DNA of 64,000 bases, from NCBI RefSeq assembly GCF_947495735.1, contig NZ_CANMAA010000007.1, forward strand, positions 1 through 64,000. Reading direction: 5' to 3'. This document shows positions 35,221-43,163 of this stretch, one piece after another. How positions within the stretch are numbered: position 1 is the first letter of the stretch; each line of letters begins with the position of its first letter. The notes under the pieces were generated by a model. The model was given only the letters and a program-made list of their open reading frames with translations, was not told where the DNA came from and did no database searches. Made by a program: the position numbers and the translations under genes. The DNA is from an uncultured Pseudokineococcus sp. (GTDB lineage Bacteria > Actinomycetota > Actinomycetes > Actinomycetales > Quadrisphaeraceae).

Positions 35221-35397
35221 TCAGCGACCCAGGTCGAACCAGAGGGTGACGACCAGCGCGGCGAGCACCGCCAGCGCGAGGACGAGCAGCACGGGGGCGA
35301 CCCGGCGCAGCGCGCTCGGCCGGGCCCGGTGCGCCCCCTGGCGGCGGGGGTCCTCGGGCAGGTCGTCGAGCTCGTCGCGCGGCGGGCCGGACGCCAC
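35221..35397 (-). CDS. small membrane protein downstream of DUF3263
   Basis: 58-aa protein with an acidic, Pro/Arg-rich front half and one membrane helix (about 33-54), ending WFDLGR. Probably a single-pass protein with its N-terminus in the cytoplasm. GTG 35397 lies three bases beyond the DUF3263 stop, implying cotranscription. In relatives a LytR C-terminal-domain protein often sits here; this product is too short to be one, so truncation cannot be excluded. Confidence 0.5.
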   Translation of the reverse strand: MASGPPRDELDDLPEDPRRQGAHRARPSALRRVAPVLLVLALAVLAALVVTLWFDLGR

Positions 35398-35399
35398 GC

Positions 35400-35708
35400 C
35401 TAGCCCCGCGCGCCGAGCCGGCGCTCGGTGCGCGAGCGCTGGCGCTGGCTGCGCATGCGCCGCAGCCGCTTGACGAGCATGGGGTCGTGCGCCAGGGCCT
35501 CCGGGGAGTCCAGGAGGGCGTTGAGCACCTGGTAGTAGTGCGTCGCCGAGAGGTCGAACAGCTCGCGGACCGCCTGCTCCTTGGCCCCGGCGTAGCGCCA
35601 CCACTGGCGCTCGAAGGCGAGGATCTCCGCGTCGCGCTCGGACAGCGCGCCCACCGGCGGGCCGGGGACGGCGGGCGCGTGGTCGGCGCCGGCGGCTGCC
35701 TCGTCCAC
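35400..35708 (-). CDS. DUF3263 domain-containing protein
   Basis: 102-aa actinobacterial DUF3263 protein: LSERDAEILAFERQWWRYAGAKEQAVRELFDLSATHYYQVLNALLD, a helical, probably HTH-like domain, then a basic tail rich in Arg. GTG 35708 has GAGGAG upstream. A function is not established; the helix-turn-helix look suggests DNA binding. Divergent from ung, and followed by the small membrane gene. Confidence 0.88.
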   Translation of the reverse strand: MDEAAAGADHAPAVPGPPVGALSERDAEILAFERQWWRYAGAKEQAVRELFDLSATHYYQVLNALLDSPEALAHDPMLVKRLRRMRSQRQRSRTERRLGARG

Positions 35709-35865
35709 GGGGTCTCCTCTCGAGCGCGGCGCGGCGCGCGTCCGCGCCGCTCGGGCACCCTACGCCGCGGATGACACCGGTGTGGTTCGTCGCAGGAGCA
35801 CCACCCGACCGGCGCCCGCGCGGCCCCGGGGGCCGCCCGGGCGCCGGGCCGTCGCGGGCCGCGCC

Positions 35866-35877
35866 TAGCGTGGACGG
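35866..35877 (+). promoter_or_regulatory. leaderless-type promoter of ung
   Basis: TAGCGT (35866-35871), six bases, then GTG 35878; no Shine-Dalgarno-like sequence. Confidence 0.6.
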
Positions 35878-36714
35878 GTGCCGAGGCCGCCGTCCCAGTC
35901 CCCGTCGCCGTCGTCCTCCCCGCCCCCGGTCCCGGACGACCAGCTCGCGCTCCTGCCCGAGCCGCCGGCACCGGCGCCGGAGGGCCCGTCGGCGGAGGTG
36001 GGCCCGTCGGCGGAGGTCGCGCGCGCCGCGGAGCGCGCCGGCGTCGACCTGGGTGTCGTGCACCCCGGGTGGTGGCCCGCGCTGGGCGCGGCCCGGCACG
36101 CCCTCGTGCGCGCGCTGGACGCGCTGGCGGACGACGTCGCCCGCGGCCTCGAGGTGCTGCCGCGCGGCGGCCGGGTGCTGCGCGCCCTCGCCCAGCCGCC
36201 CGGGGACGTGCGCGTCCTCGTGGTCGGGCAGGACCCCTACCCGACGCCGGGCCACGCGGTGGGCCTGTCCTTCTCCGTCGAGGCGCACGTGCGCCCGCTG
36301 CCGCCCACGCTGCGCAACCTGCTCGCCGAGCGCGACGCCGACACCGGCCTGGCCCCGGCCGCCACGGGCGACCTCTCCCCCTGGGCCGACCGCGGGGTCC
36401 TCCTGCTCAACCGCGTGCTCACCGTGGAGGCGGGCCGCTCGGCCGCCCACCGGGGCCGCGGCTGGGAGCAGGTCACCGAGGAGGTCGTGCGGGCCCTGGT
36501 CGCCCGGGACCTCCCGCTGGTGGCCGTGCTCTGGGGCCGCGACGCCCAGGCGCTGCGCCCGGTGCTCGGCGTCACGGCGGTCGTGGAGAGCGCGCACCCC
36601 AGCCCCCTGTCCGCCCGGCGGGGGTTCACCGGCTCCCGGCCCTTCTCGGCCGTCGACGCGGCCCTGGCGGCGCAGGGCGCGGGCCCGGTCGACTGGTCGC
36701 TCCCGACGTCCTGA
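35878..36714 (+). CDS. ung: uracil-DNA glycosylase (family 1)
   Basis: 278-aa enzyme that excises uracil from DNA. The water-activating loop GQDPYPTPGHA starts at 117 (D119 catalytic), the uracil-binding segment LLLNRVLTV follows near 175, and the DNA-intercalation loop HPSPLSARRGF starts at H240. An N-terminal Pro/Ser-rich extension of about 45 residues is not part of the fold. GTG 35878 is preceded at six bases by TAGCGT. Monocistronic, divergent from DUF3263. Confidence 0.96.
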   Translation: MPRPPSQSPSPSSSPPPVPDDQLALLPEPPAPAPEGPSAEVGPSAEVARAAERAGVDLGVVHPGWWPALGAARHALVRALDALADDVARGLEVLPRGGRVLRALAQPPGDVRVLVVGQDPYPTPGHAVGLSFSVEAHVRPLPPTLRNLLAERDADTGLAPAATGDLSPWADRGVLLLNRVLTVEAGRSAAHRGRGWEQVTEEVVRALVARDLPLVAVLWGRDAQALRPVLGVTAVVESAHPSPLSARRGFTGSRPFSAVDAALAAQGAGPVDWSLPTS

Positions 36715-36853
36715 GCGCCGCCTCGACCAGCGGACCGGCGCGCCGTCGTCGGCGGGCGCTGGTAGGACTGCCTCCCCCCGGTCGGGCACCCTGGGGGCGC
36801 GTCGGCGCCAGCTCCCCGCCCGCCGCTCGACCCAGCAGAGACGGGACCCCGCT

Positions 36854-36928
36854 GTGACCACGCCGCCCACCGGCCCCGCGCCGACAGCGCCCGCGCCCGC
36901 GGCGACGGCGCGGACGGCCGCCGCCTGA
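36854..36928 (+). CDS. 24-codon leader frame coupled to mrpA
   Basis: GTG 36854 opens a 24-codon Thr/Pro/Ala-rich frame whose TGA overlaps the mrpA ATG as TGATG. No recognisable motif and no strong Shine-Dalgarno site of its own. It may be a leader peptide that couples translation to mrpA, or simply an accident of composition. Confidence 0.3.
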   Translation: MTTPPTGPAPTAPAPAATARTAAA

Positions 36929-39741
36929 TGCCCCTGGTCGTCCTGCTCGCCGGCCTCGTCGCGCTCGCCGCGGCGGCCCCGGTCCTGGGCCGGGCCCTGG
37001 GCCGCAGCTCCTGCCTGGTCCTCGCCGGGGGCCTCGCGGCCGCCTCCGCGCTCGCGCTCGCGCTCGCGCCCGGCGTCGTGGCCGGGCGGGACGTGGTCGT
37101 CTCCGCGCCCTGGCTGCCGTCGCTCGGGGTCAGCGCGGCGCTGCGCCTGGACGCCGTCGCCCTGGTCTTCGTGCTCGTCGCCCTGCTGGTGGGCGTGCTC
37201 GTGCTCGTCTACTGCGCGCGCTACCTCGACGACGAGGAGGCGCGCGGGCCGGTGCCCGCCCTCCTCGTGCTGTTCGCGGCGTCCATGACGGGTCTCGTCC
37301 TCGCCGACGACCTGGTGCTCCTCTACCTCTGCTGGGAGCTCACGACGCTGTGCTCCTTCCTCCTGATCTCGACCGCCGGGGCGGACGCGACGGCGGCCGG
37401 GCGGCAGGCCCTGCTCGTCACCGTGGCGGGCGGGCTCTGCCTCCTGCTGGCCGTCGTCCTCGTCGCCGCGGCGACCGGCACGACGAGCGTCTCGGAGCTG
37501 ACCGCGCAGCCCGAGCGCCTGCTCGGCTCGCCCCTGGCCCTCCCGGTGGCCGCCCTCGTCGTCGTGGCCGCCGCCACCAAGTCGGCGCAGCTGCCCGTGC
37601 ACTTCTGGCTGCCCGGCGCCATGGTCGCCATGACGCCCGTCAGCGCCTACCTGCACGCCGCGACGATGGTCAAGGCCGGCATCTACCTGCTGGTGCGCAC
37701 CAGCAGCGTCTTCGCCGGCGAGCCAGCCTGGACGGCCGTGCTCGTCACCCTCGGCCTCACCACCGCCCTCGGCGGCGCCCTGCTGGCCCTGCGCGACCAC
37801 GACCTCAAGGGCGTGCTCGCCTACTCGACGGTGAGCCAGCTCGGCCTGCTCGTGGCGGCCGTCGGGGTGGGCACGCCCGAGGCCCTCGCCGCGGCGCTCC
37901 TGCACACGGTCGCCCACGCCCTCTTCAAGGCCACGCTCTTCATGCTCGTCGGGATCGTCGACCACGAGACGGGGCAGCGCGACGTCCGCGACCTCGCCGG
38001 CCTGCGGAAGGTCATGCCCTGGACGGCGGCCGCCACGGGCGTGGCCGCCCTGTCCCTCGGGGGCGTGCCGCCCCTGCTCGGCTTCGTCAGCAAGGAGTAC
38101 CTCTTCGAGGGCTACCTGACCGCCGGGCCCGCCGCGTGGGCCGGGCCGCTGGCGGTCGGCGCGGCCGTGGCCGCCTCAGCCCTGACCTTCGCCTACGCGG
38201 CGCGCGTGGCCCACGGCGCCTTCGGCGGCGGGGAGCTCTCGCACCCCGGCCTGCACGAGCCCGCCCGCCTCTTCGTCGCCCCCGCGGCCGTGGCGGCGCT
38301 CGCCGGCCTCGTGCTCGGTCCGGCCGTGTCGTGGCTGTCCCCCCTGGTGGCGGCCGCGACGGCGGACGCCCTGCCCGGAGAGGAGCCGCCGGAGGTCTAC
38401 CTCTGGCACGGCCTGACCCCCCAGCTCGGGCTCTCGGCGCTGACGCTCGCGCTCGGGGTCCTGCTCTTCTGGCGGCGCGACGACGTGGACCGCCTGCTCC
38501 AGCGGCCCCGGCTGCCGTCCGCGGCCGACGCCTTCGAGCGCGCGCACTCCGGGCTCGTCCGCCTGGGCGACGCGGTCGGGGCGCCCGACCGGGCCGGCGG
38601 CGCGCCGGCGCAGCTCGCCCGCCTGCTCGTCGCACTCGTGGTGCTCGCCGGGGTGGGCGCGGCCGTCCTCGGCCCCCAGCCGGCGCGCGTGGCGCTCGAC
38701 GACCCCGTGGGCTGGGCCGTCCTCGCGCTCGTGGCCGCCGTCGTCGCGGTCGCGGTGGTCGTGCGCTCCTCGCTCGTCCTCGTCGCGGTGACCGGGCTGG
38801 TCGGCCTGCTCGTCACGCTGTGGCTGCTGCTGCAGGGGGCGCTCGACGTCGCCATGACGCTGCTGCTCGTCGAGGTGCTGACCGCCGTGGTCGTCGTCCT
38901 CGTCCTGCGCGGCTCCCCGCGCCGGCTGCCGCGGACCCCGCCGCGCCGCGCCGTCCCCACGGCCGCGCTGGCCCTCGGCGTCGGGCTCGCGGCGGGGGCC
39001 GGCACCTACGCGCTCACGGGACGGCGGGAGCTGTCCGACACCGGCGCCACCGTCCTGGCCCGGGCGGAGGAGCTCACGGGCGGGCTGAACGTCGTCAACG
39101 TCGTGCTCGTCGACCTCCGCGGCCTGGACACCCTCCTCGAGTCGGTCGTCGTGGGGGTCGTCGCCGTCGGGCTCGTCGTGCTCGGGCGCGGGCCCGCCGG
39201 ACGCCGCGCCGGCCCGCCCGGCCCCGACCCCGTGACCGAGGACCTGGTCCTGCGCGTCGGCACCCGCCTGCTCGTGCCGCTCATGCTCGCCCTGTCGGCG
39301 TTCCTGCTGTGGCGGGGCCACGACCAGCCGGGCGGCGGGTTCATCGCCGCCCTCGTGACCGGCACCGCGGTGGGTCTCGGCCACCTCGCCGGCGGGCGCT
39401 CGCCCCTGGCCCGCACCCCGCGGGTCATGCGGCCCAGCACCCTCGTCGGCGCCGGCCTCCTCGTCGCGGTCACCACCGCGCTGGTGCCGGTCCTGGGCGG
39501 CGGCGCGCTCTTCGAGCCCTTCGACCCGCCGCTGCTCAGCGCGCTGGGCGTCACGTCCGCGCTGCTCTTCGACGTCGGCGTCTACCTGCTCGTCCTCGGG
39601 CTCGCGGTGGCCGCCGTCAGCTCGCTGGACGCCGGGGCGCCGAAGGTCGACGGGGCGCGGCACCAGCGGGCGGCGACGGCGCCCGGCCCGTCCGGCGAGG
39701 CGCCGGCGCCCGAGCCGGCCGGCGAGGGGGCCCCGAGGTGA
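36928..39741 (+). CDS. mrpA: Na+/H+ antiporter subunit MrpA fused to MrpB
   Basis: 937-aa membrane protein. The first ~500 residues form the complex-I NuoL-like antiporter core (TMTGLVLADDLVLLYLCWELTTLCSFLLI, HFWLPGAM, KAGIYLLVR and a Lys/His-bearing channel, ending with SHPGLHEPARLF). A C-terminal MnhB domain follows from about 770 (DLVLRVGTRLLVPLMLALSAFLLWRGHDQPGGGF). Fusion of A and B is usual in actinobacteria. With C-G it forms a Na+(K+)/H+ antiporter for pH and salt homeostasis. ATG 36928 overlaps the stop of the small leader frame. Confidence 0.95.
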   Translation: MPLVVLLAGLVALAAAAPVLGRALGRSSCLVLAGGLAAASALALALAPGVVAGRDVVVSAPWLPSLGVSAALRLDAVALVFVLVALLVGVLVLVYCARYLDDEEARGPVPALLVLFAASMTGLVLADDLVLLYLCWELTTLCSFLLISTAGADATAAGRQALLVTVAGGLCLLLAVVLVAAATGTTSVSELTAQPERLLGSPLALPVAALVVVAAATKSAQLPVHFWLPGAMVAMTPVSAYLHAATMVKAGIYLLVRTSSVFAGEPAWTAVLVTLGLTTALGGALLALRDHDLKGVLAYSTVSQLGLLVAAVGVGTPEALAAALLHTVAHALFKATLFMLVGIVDHETGQRDVRDLAGLRKVMPWTAAATGVAALSLGGVPPLLGFVSKEYLFEGYLTAGPAAWAGPLAVGAAVAASALTFAYAARVAHGAFGGGELSHPGLHEPARLFVAPAAVAALAGLVLGPAVSWLSPLVAAATADALPGEEPPEVYLWHGLTPQLGLSALTLALGVLLFWRRDDVDRLLQRPRLPSAADAFERAHSGLVRLGDAVGAPDRAGGAPAQLARLLVALVVLAGVGAAVLGPQPARVALDDPVGWAVLALVAAVVAVAVVVRSSLVLVAVTGLVGLLVTLWLLLQGALDVAMTLLLVEVLTAVVVVLVLRGSPRRLPRTPPRRAVPTAALALGVGLAAGAGTYALTGRRELSDTGATVLARAEELTGGLNVVNVVLVDLRGLDTLLESVVVGVVAVGLVVLGRGPAGRRAGPPGPDPVTEDLVLRVGTRLLVPLMLALSAFLLWRGHDQPGGGFIAALVTGTAVGLGHLAGGRSPLARTPRVMRPSTLVGAGLLVAVTTALVPVLGGGALFEPFDPPLLSALGVTSALLFDVGVYLLVLGLAVAAVSSLDAGAPKVDGARHQRAATAPGPSGEAPAPEPAGEGAPR

Positions 39742-40193
39742 CCACCGCGCTGCTCGTCGCCGTCCTCGCCGCCGGCGGGACCGCCCTCGTCCTCCAGCGC
39801 GGGCCGCTGAGGCTCGTCATCGGCTTCGTGCTGCTGGGCCACGTGGGCACCGTCCTCGTGCTCGCCTCGGGCGGCGGCGACCGGCGCGGCGTGCCCCTGC
39901 TCGGCCAGGGGCCGGAGGACGTCCCGCTCGGCGACCCGCTGCCGCAGGCCTTCGTGCTGACGGCCGTGGTCATCGCCTTCGCCATCACCGTGCACCTCCT
40001 GGGCGTCCTGCGCGCCGAGGAGTCCGCCGCCGAGGACGACGAGGAGGACGCCGACGTGGAGGTCGAGCAGGAGCGCCGCGCGCGCAGCCGCCGCGCCGAG
40101 CAGGGCGCCGACGGCCCGTCGAGGGCCCGCGAGGTCGCCGCGGACGAGGCGGGCACGCCCGCCCCGGGCGACGACGGGACGGGCGCGTCGTGA
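39738..40193 (+). CDS. mrpC: Na+/H+ antiporter subunit MrpC
   Basis: 151-aa NuoK-like subunit with three helices (about 3-18, 24-43 and 72-93) in the first 95 residues, then an acidic-basic cytoplasmic tail rich in Glu/Asp and Arg that is not conserved. GTG 39738 overlaps the mrpA stop by four bases. MrpC is required with A and D for the core. Confidence 0.93.
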   Translation: MTTALLVAVLAAGGTALVLQRGPLRLVIGFVLLGHVGTVLVLASGGGDRRGVPLLGQGPEDVPLGDPLPQAFVLTAVVIAFAITVHLLGVLRAEESAAEDDEEDADVEVEQERRARSRRAEQGADGPSRAREVAADEAGTPAPGDDGTGAS

Positions 40194-41905
40194 GCGGCGA
40201 GGTGCTCGTCGTCCTGCCCGTCGTGCTGCCCCTGCTCGTCGCCGGGGCCCTGGTCCTGGTGCGCGGGGCCACGCGCGGCGGGTCGCCGGCGCTGGCGCGC
40301 TGGGCCGGCGTCGTGACGACCGGCGCGGTCGGCGTCGTCGCCGGCGCCCTGCTGGCGACCACCCTCGGCGGCGAGGTGCCGGCGGTGCGGGTGGGCGGGT
40401 GGGCGCCGGGCATCGCCATCGCGCTGGCCGCGGACGTGTTCTCCTCCGCGGTGCTGCTGGCCGTCTCGCTCGTCGTGCTGGCCGGGCTCGTGCACGCCCG
40501 CGGCACGGGCGAGGACCGGGCGCCGGCGCTCGTCCCCCTCGTGCTCGTCATGGCCGCCGGCGTGCACGGCGCGCTGCTCACGGCGGACCTGTTCAACCTC
40601 TTCGTCTTCGTCGAGCTGATGCTCGTGCCCAGCTACGTGCTGCTGCTGCTCGGCCGGCGGCGCACGAAGCGGCGGCTGGCGGCGGCGCGGCTCTACGTGT
40701 CGGTGAACCTGCTCGCCTCGACCGTCTTCCTCGTCGGCGTGGGCCTCGTCTACGCGGCGACGGGGACCGTCGCCCTCGGCGAGCTCGCGCAGGGCGAGCC
40801 GACGCCCGCCCGCCAGGCCGCGGTGTGGCTCCTGCTGCTGTCCATGGGCGCCAAGTGCGCCGCCGTCCCCCTGCACGGGTGGCTCTCGCGCTCCTACGCG
40901 GTCGCCGGCCCGGCGGTGGTGGCCATCTTCTCCGGCCTGCTCACCAAGACCGGCGTCGTCGTGCTGGTGCGCCTGGACGCGCTGCTCGTCCCGGAGGGCT
41001 CCGCCGTGCCCGCGGTCGTGCTCGTCGTCGGGCTCGTCACCGCGGTCGTCGGCGTGCTCCTGGCGGTCGGCGAGCACGACGTCACCGCCGTCCTCGTGGC
41101 GCACATGGTCAGCCAGGTGGGCTACCTGCTCACCGGCCTGGGCCTGGCCACGACGGCGGGCACGGCGGCGGTCGTGGTCTTCCTCGTGCAGTACGTCCTG
41201 GTCAAGGCGGCCCTGCTGATGGTCGCCGGGGCGCTCGAGACGCGCTACGGCACCGGTCGCCTCGACGACCTCGGGTCCCTCGCCCACCGCGAGCCCGTGC
41301 TCGCCGCCGCCTTCGCGCTCTCGGCCGCGGCGCTCGTGGGGCTGCCGCCGACCTCCGGCTTCGTCGGCAAGCTCGGGCTGGTGACCGCGGCCGGCGAGGA
41401 CGGGCGGTGGGTCACCGCGGCGGTGCTGGTGGCGGTCAGCCTGCTCACGCTCGTCTCGATGCTCAAGCTGTGGGACCGCGTCTTCTGGGGCCCCGCGGAG
41501 GCCGCCCCGGCGCTCGCCATGGCGCCGAGCGGGTCCGGCGCCGCCGACGACGCCGACCCGGGCCGCACGGCCGGCGTCACGCCGCAGGCGCCCGCGGGCC
41601 GGGCCGGGGCCGGGAGGCCGGACGCCGGCCCCGACGCCGGAGCCGGCTCGGGCCCCGGCCCCGGGAGCGCCCGGGCGCCGGGAGCCGACGGGTCCGGGTC
41701 GGACGCCGCGGGCTCCGACGTCGCCGGCGGCCGCGGCGGCCACCGCGAGCGGGTCGCGCTCGTCGGACCCCCGCTCGTGCTGGGGGCGCTGGCCCTCGTG
41801 GCCGGCGTCGGGGGCGAGGCGCTGCTCGTCGTGGGCGCGGCGGCCGCGCAGGGGCTGGCCGACCCCTCGGCGTGGGTGGCCGCGGTGACGGGCGGCGCCC
41901 CGTGA
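40190..41905 (+). CDS. mrpD: Na+/H+ antiporter subunit MrpD
   Basis: 571-aa NuoN/NuoM-like antiporter subunit with about 14 predicted helices. Family segments: LFNLFVFVELMLVPSYVLLLLG (with the conserved Glu), SMGAKCAAVPLHGWLSRSY, FSGLLTKTGVVVLVRL and the channel HMVSQVGYLL. An Ala/Gly/Asp-rich insert (about 450-520) lies before the last helices. GTG 40190 overlaps the mrpC stop. Proton-pathway subunit of the Mrp complex. Confidence 0.95.
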   Translation: MSGEVLVVLPVVLPLLVAGALVLVRGATRGGSPALARWAGVVTTGAVGVVAGALLATTLGGEVPAVRVGGWAPGIAIALAADVFSSAVLLAVSLVVLAGLVHARGTGEDRAPALVPLVLVMAAGVHGALLTADLFNLFVFVELMLVPSYVLLLLGRRRTKRRLAAARLYVSVNLLASTVFLVGVGLVYAATGTVALGELAQGEPTPARQAAVWLLLLSMGAKCAAVPLHGWLSRSYAVAGPAVVAIFSGLLTKTGVVVLVRLDALLVPEGSAVPAVVLVVGLVTAVVGVLLAVGEHDVTAVLVAHMVSQVGYLLTGLGLATTAGTAAVVVFLVQYVLVKAALLMVAGALETRYGTGRLDDLGSLAHREPVLAAAFALSAAALVGLPPTSGFVGKLGLVTAAGEDGRWVTAAVLVAVSLLTLVSMLKLWDRVFWGPAEAAPALAMAPSGSGAADDADPGRTAGVTPQAPAGRAGAGRPDAGPDAGAGSGPGPGSARAPGADGSGSDAAGSDVAGGRGGHRERVALVGPPLVLGALALVAGVGGEALLVVGAAAAQGLADPSAWVAAVTGGAP

Positions 41906-42441
41906 GCGTCCTGCGGCAGCTCGGGCGGCTCGTCGCCTTCACCGCCTGGTACCTGGGCCGCTTCCTGAGCTCCAACCTCGTGGTCACCCGCGAGGTCGTC
42001 TCCCCCGGCACCGACGTGGCCCCGGCGGTCCTGGACCTCCTGCTGCGGTGCCGCACCGACGTCGAGGTCGCCTCCTACATCGCGCTCGTCGGGCTCACCC
42101 CGGGCACCCTCGTCCTGAGCAGCGACGACCAGCGGGAGCGGGGCGGCGGGGCGCGCGTCGGGGTCCACGTCATGCACGCGGCGGACGCCGGGCAGGCGCG
42201 CGCGGAGCTGCGCGATCTCGAGGCGCGCCTCCTGCGCGCCCTGCGCCGCCACCCCGACCCCCTCCCGCCGGAGCCCGACGAGAGCGGCCGCGACCAGGAC
42301 CCCAGGGCCCCGGACGGACCGCCCCCGGCCGACCCGGACCGGAGCGGAGCGGTCCGGACCGAGCCGGCCCGTCCCGCCCGGAACCACCCCGCCCGGAACG
42401 ACTCCGCCCGGACCGACCCCGCCCGGACCGAGGAGGACTGA
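41902..42441 (+). CDS. mrpE: Na+/H+ antiporter subunit MrpE
   Basis: 179-aa subunit. The MrpE domain covers the first ~115 residues: FTAWYLGRFLSSNLVVTREVVSPG, VASYIALVGLTPGTLVLS and VHVMHAADAG. The remaining tail is Pro/Arg/Asp-rich, built by a 15-bp repeat, and is not part of the family. GTG 41902 overlaps the mrpD stop. MrpE helps stabilise the complex. Confidence 0.93.
   Translation: MSVLRQLGRLVAFTAWYLGRFLSSNLVVTREVVSPGTDVAPAVLDLLLRCRTDVEVASYIALVGLTPGTLVLSSDDQRERGGGARVGVHVMHAADAGQARAELRDLEARLLRALRRHPDPLPPEPDESGRDQDPRAPDGPPPADPDRSGAVRTEPARPARNHPARNDSARTDPARTEED
42373..42432. repeat. 15-bp tandem repeat in the mrpE 3' end
   Basis: Four units at 42373, 42388, 42403 and 42418 beginning CCGCCCGGA. 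The unit is a multiple of three, so each adds a PAR-type five-residue step to the MrpE tail without changing frame. The mrpF start codon follows just after. Confidence 0.75.
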
Positions 42442-42695
42442 TGGTCGTCGAGACGGCCCTCGTGGTCATGGCCCTGTCCCTGGCGGTGGCCGCCTGGCGC
42501 GTCGTCGTGGGCCCCAGCGACGCCGACCGGGTGCTCGCCGTCGACCTCGGCTTCATCGTCGTCGTGTGCTCCATCGCGCTCCTGGCGGTGCGCGCGCGCA
42601 CGCCGGCGCTGCTGGACCTCGTCCTCGTCGCCACGCTCGTGGGCTTCCTCACGACCGTGGTGCTCGCCCGCCTCGTCGCCGGGAGGGGCCGGTGA
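42441..42695 (+). CDS. mrpF: Na+/H+ antiporter subunit MrpF
   Basis: 84-aa protein with three helices and the family segment AWRVVVGPSDADRVLAVDLG, where the Asp is conserved. ATG 42441 overlaps the mrpE stop by one base (TGATG), with GGAGG upstream. Part of the Mrp complex. Confidence 0.94.
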   Translation: MVVETALVVMALSLAVAAWRVVVGPSDADRVLAVDLGFIVVVCSIALLAVRARTPALLDLVLVATLVGFLTTVVLARLVAGRGR

Positions 42696-43123
42696 GCGGG
42701 GACGCGCTGGGAGAGGTCGTCGCCGTCGCCGCGGACGTCCTCGGCCAGGGGCTGCTGCTCGCGGGGTCGCTGCTCGTCGGGGTGGCGGCCCTGGGGCTCG
42801 TGCGCCTGCCGGACGTCTACTCCCGCATCAACGCCGGCACCAAGGCGGCCGCCCTCGGGCTCGTGCTCGTGCTGCTGGGCGGCGTGGTCCTCGCGCCGAC
42901 GGCCGGCTCGGTCCTCGTCCTCCTCGTGGCCATCGCGCTGCAGCTGTTCACCGTGCCGATCGCCGGCTTCGAGATCGCCCAGGCGGCGCGCCTGACCGGC
43001 ACGCCGGTGACCGGCCGGACGCACCACGACGAGCTCGGCCTACCGGGCGCCGGCGCCACGGGCGCCGCCGACGAGGGCCCCGACGGGGAGCCCCCCGGGG
43101 CCGGGCGCGGCGCCCGGCCCTGA
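42692..43123 (+). CDS. mrpG: Na+/H+ antiporter subunit MrpG
   Basis: 143-aa protein with the MnhG segment LLAGSLLVGVAALGLVRLPDVYSRINAGTKAAALG and two further helices; a Gly/Pro/Ala-rich tail follows. GTG 42692 overlaps the mrpF stop. Last gene of the operon, ended by the hairpin overlapping its stop. Confidence 0.94.
   Translation: MSGDALGEVVAVAADVLGQGLLLAGSLLVGVAALGLVRLPDVYSRINAGTKAAALGLVLVLLGGVVLAPTAGSVLVLLVAIALQLFTVPIAGFEIAQAARLTGTPVTGRTHHDELGLPGAGATGAADEGPDGEPPGAGRGARP
43098..43120 (+). terminator. hairpin overlapping the end of mrpG
   Basis: GGGCCGGGCG (43098-43107) pairs with CGCCCGGCCC (43111-43120) over ten bases with a three-base loop. It is inside the last codons and abuts the stop codon. 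Convergent with the ThrE-like gene. Confidence 0.5.
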
Positions 43124-43163
43124 CGAGGGCCGCGGCGGCGCGACGGGCGCGGGCCGCGGGGGC

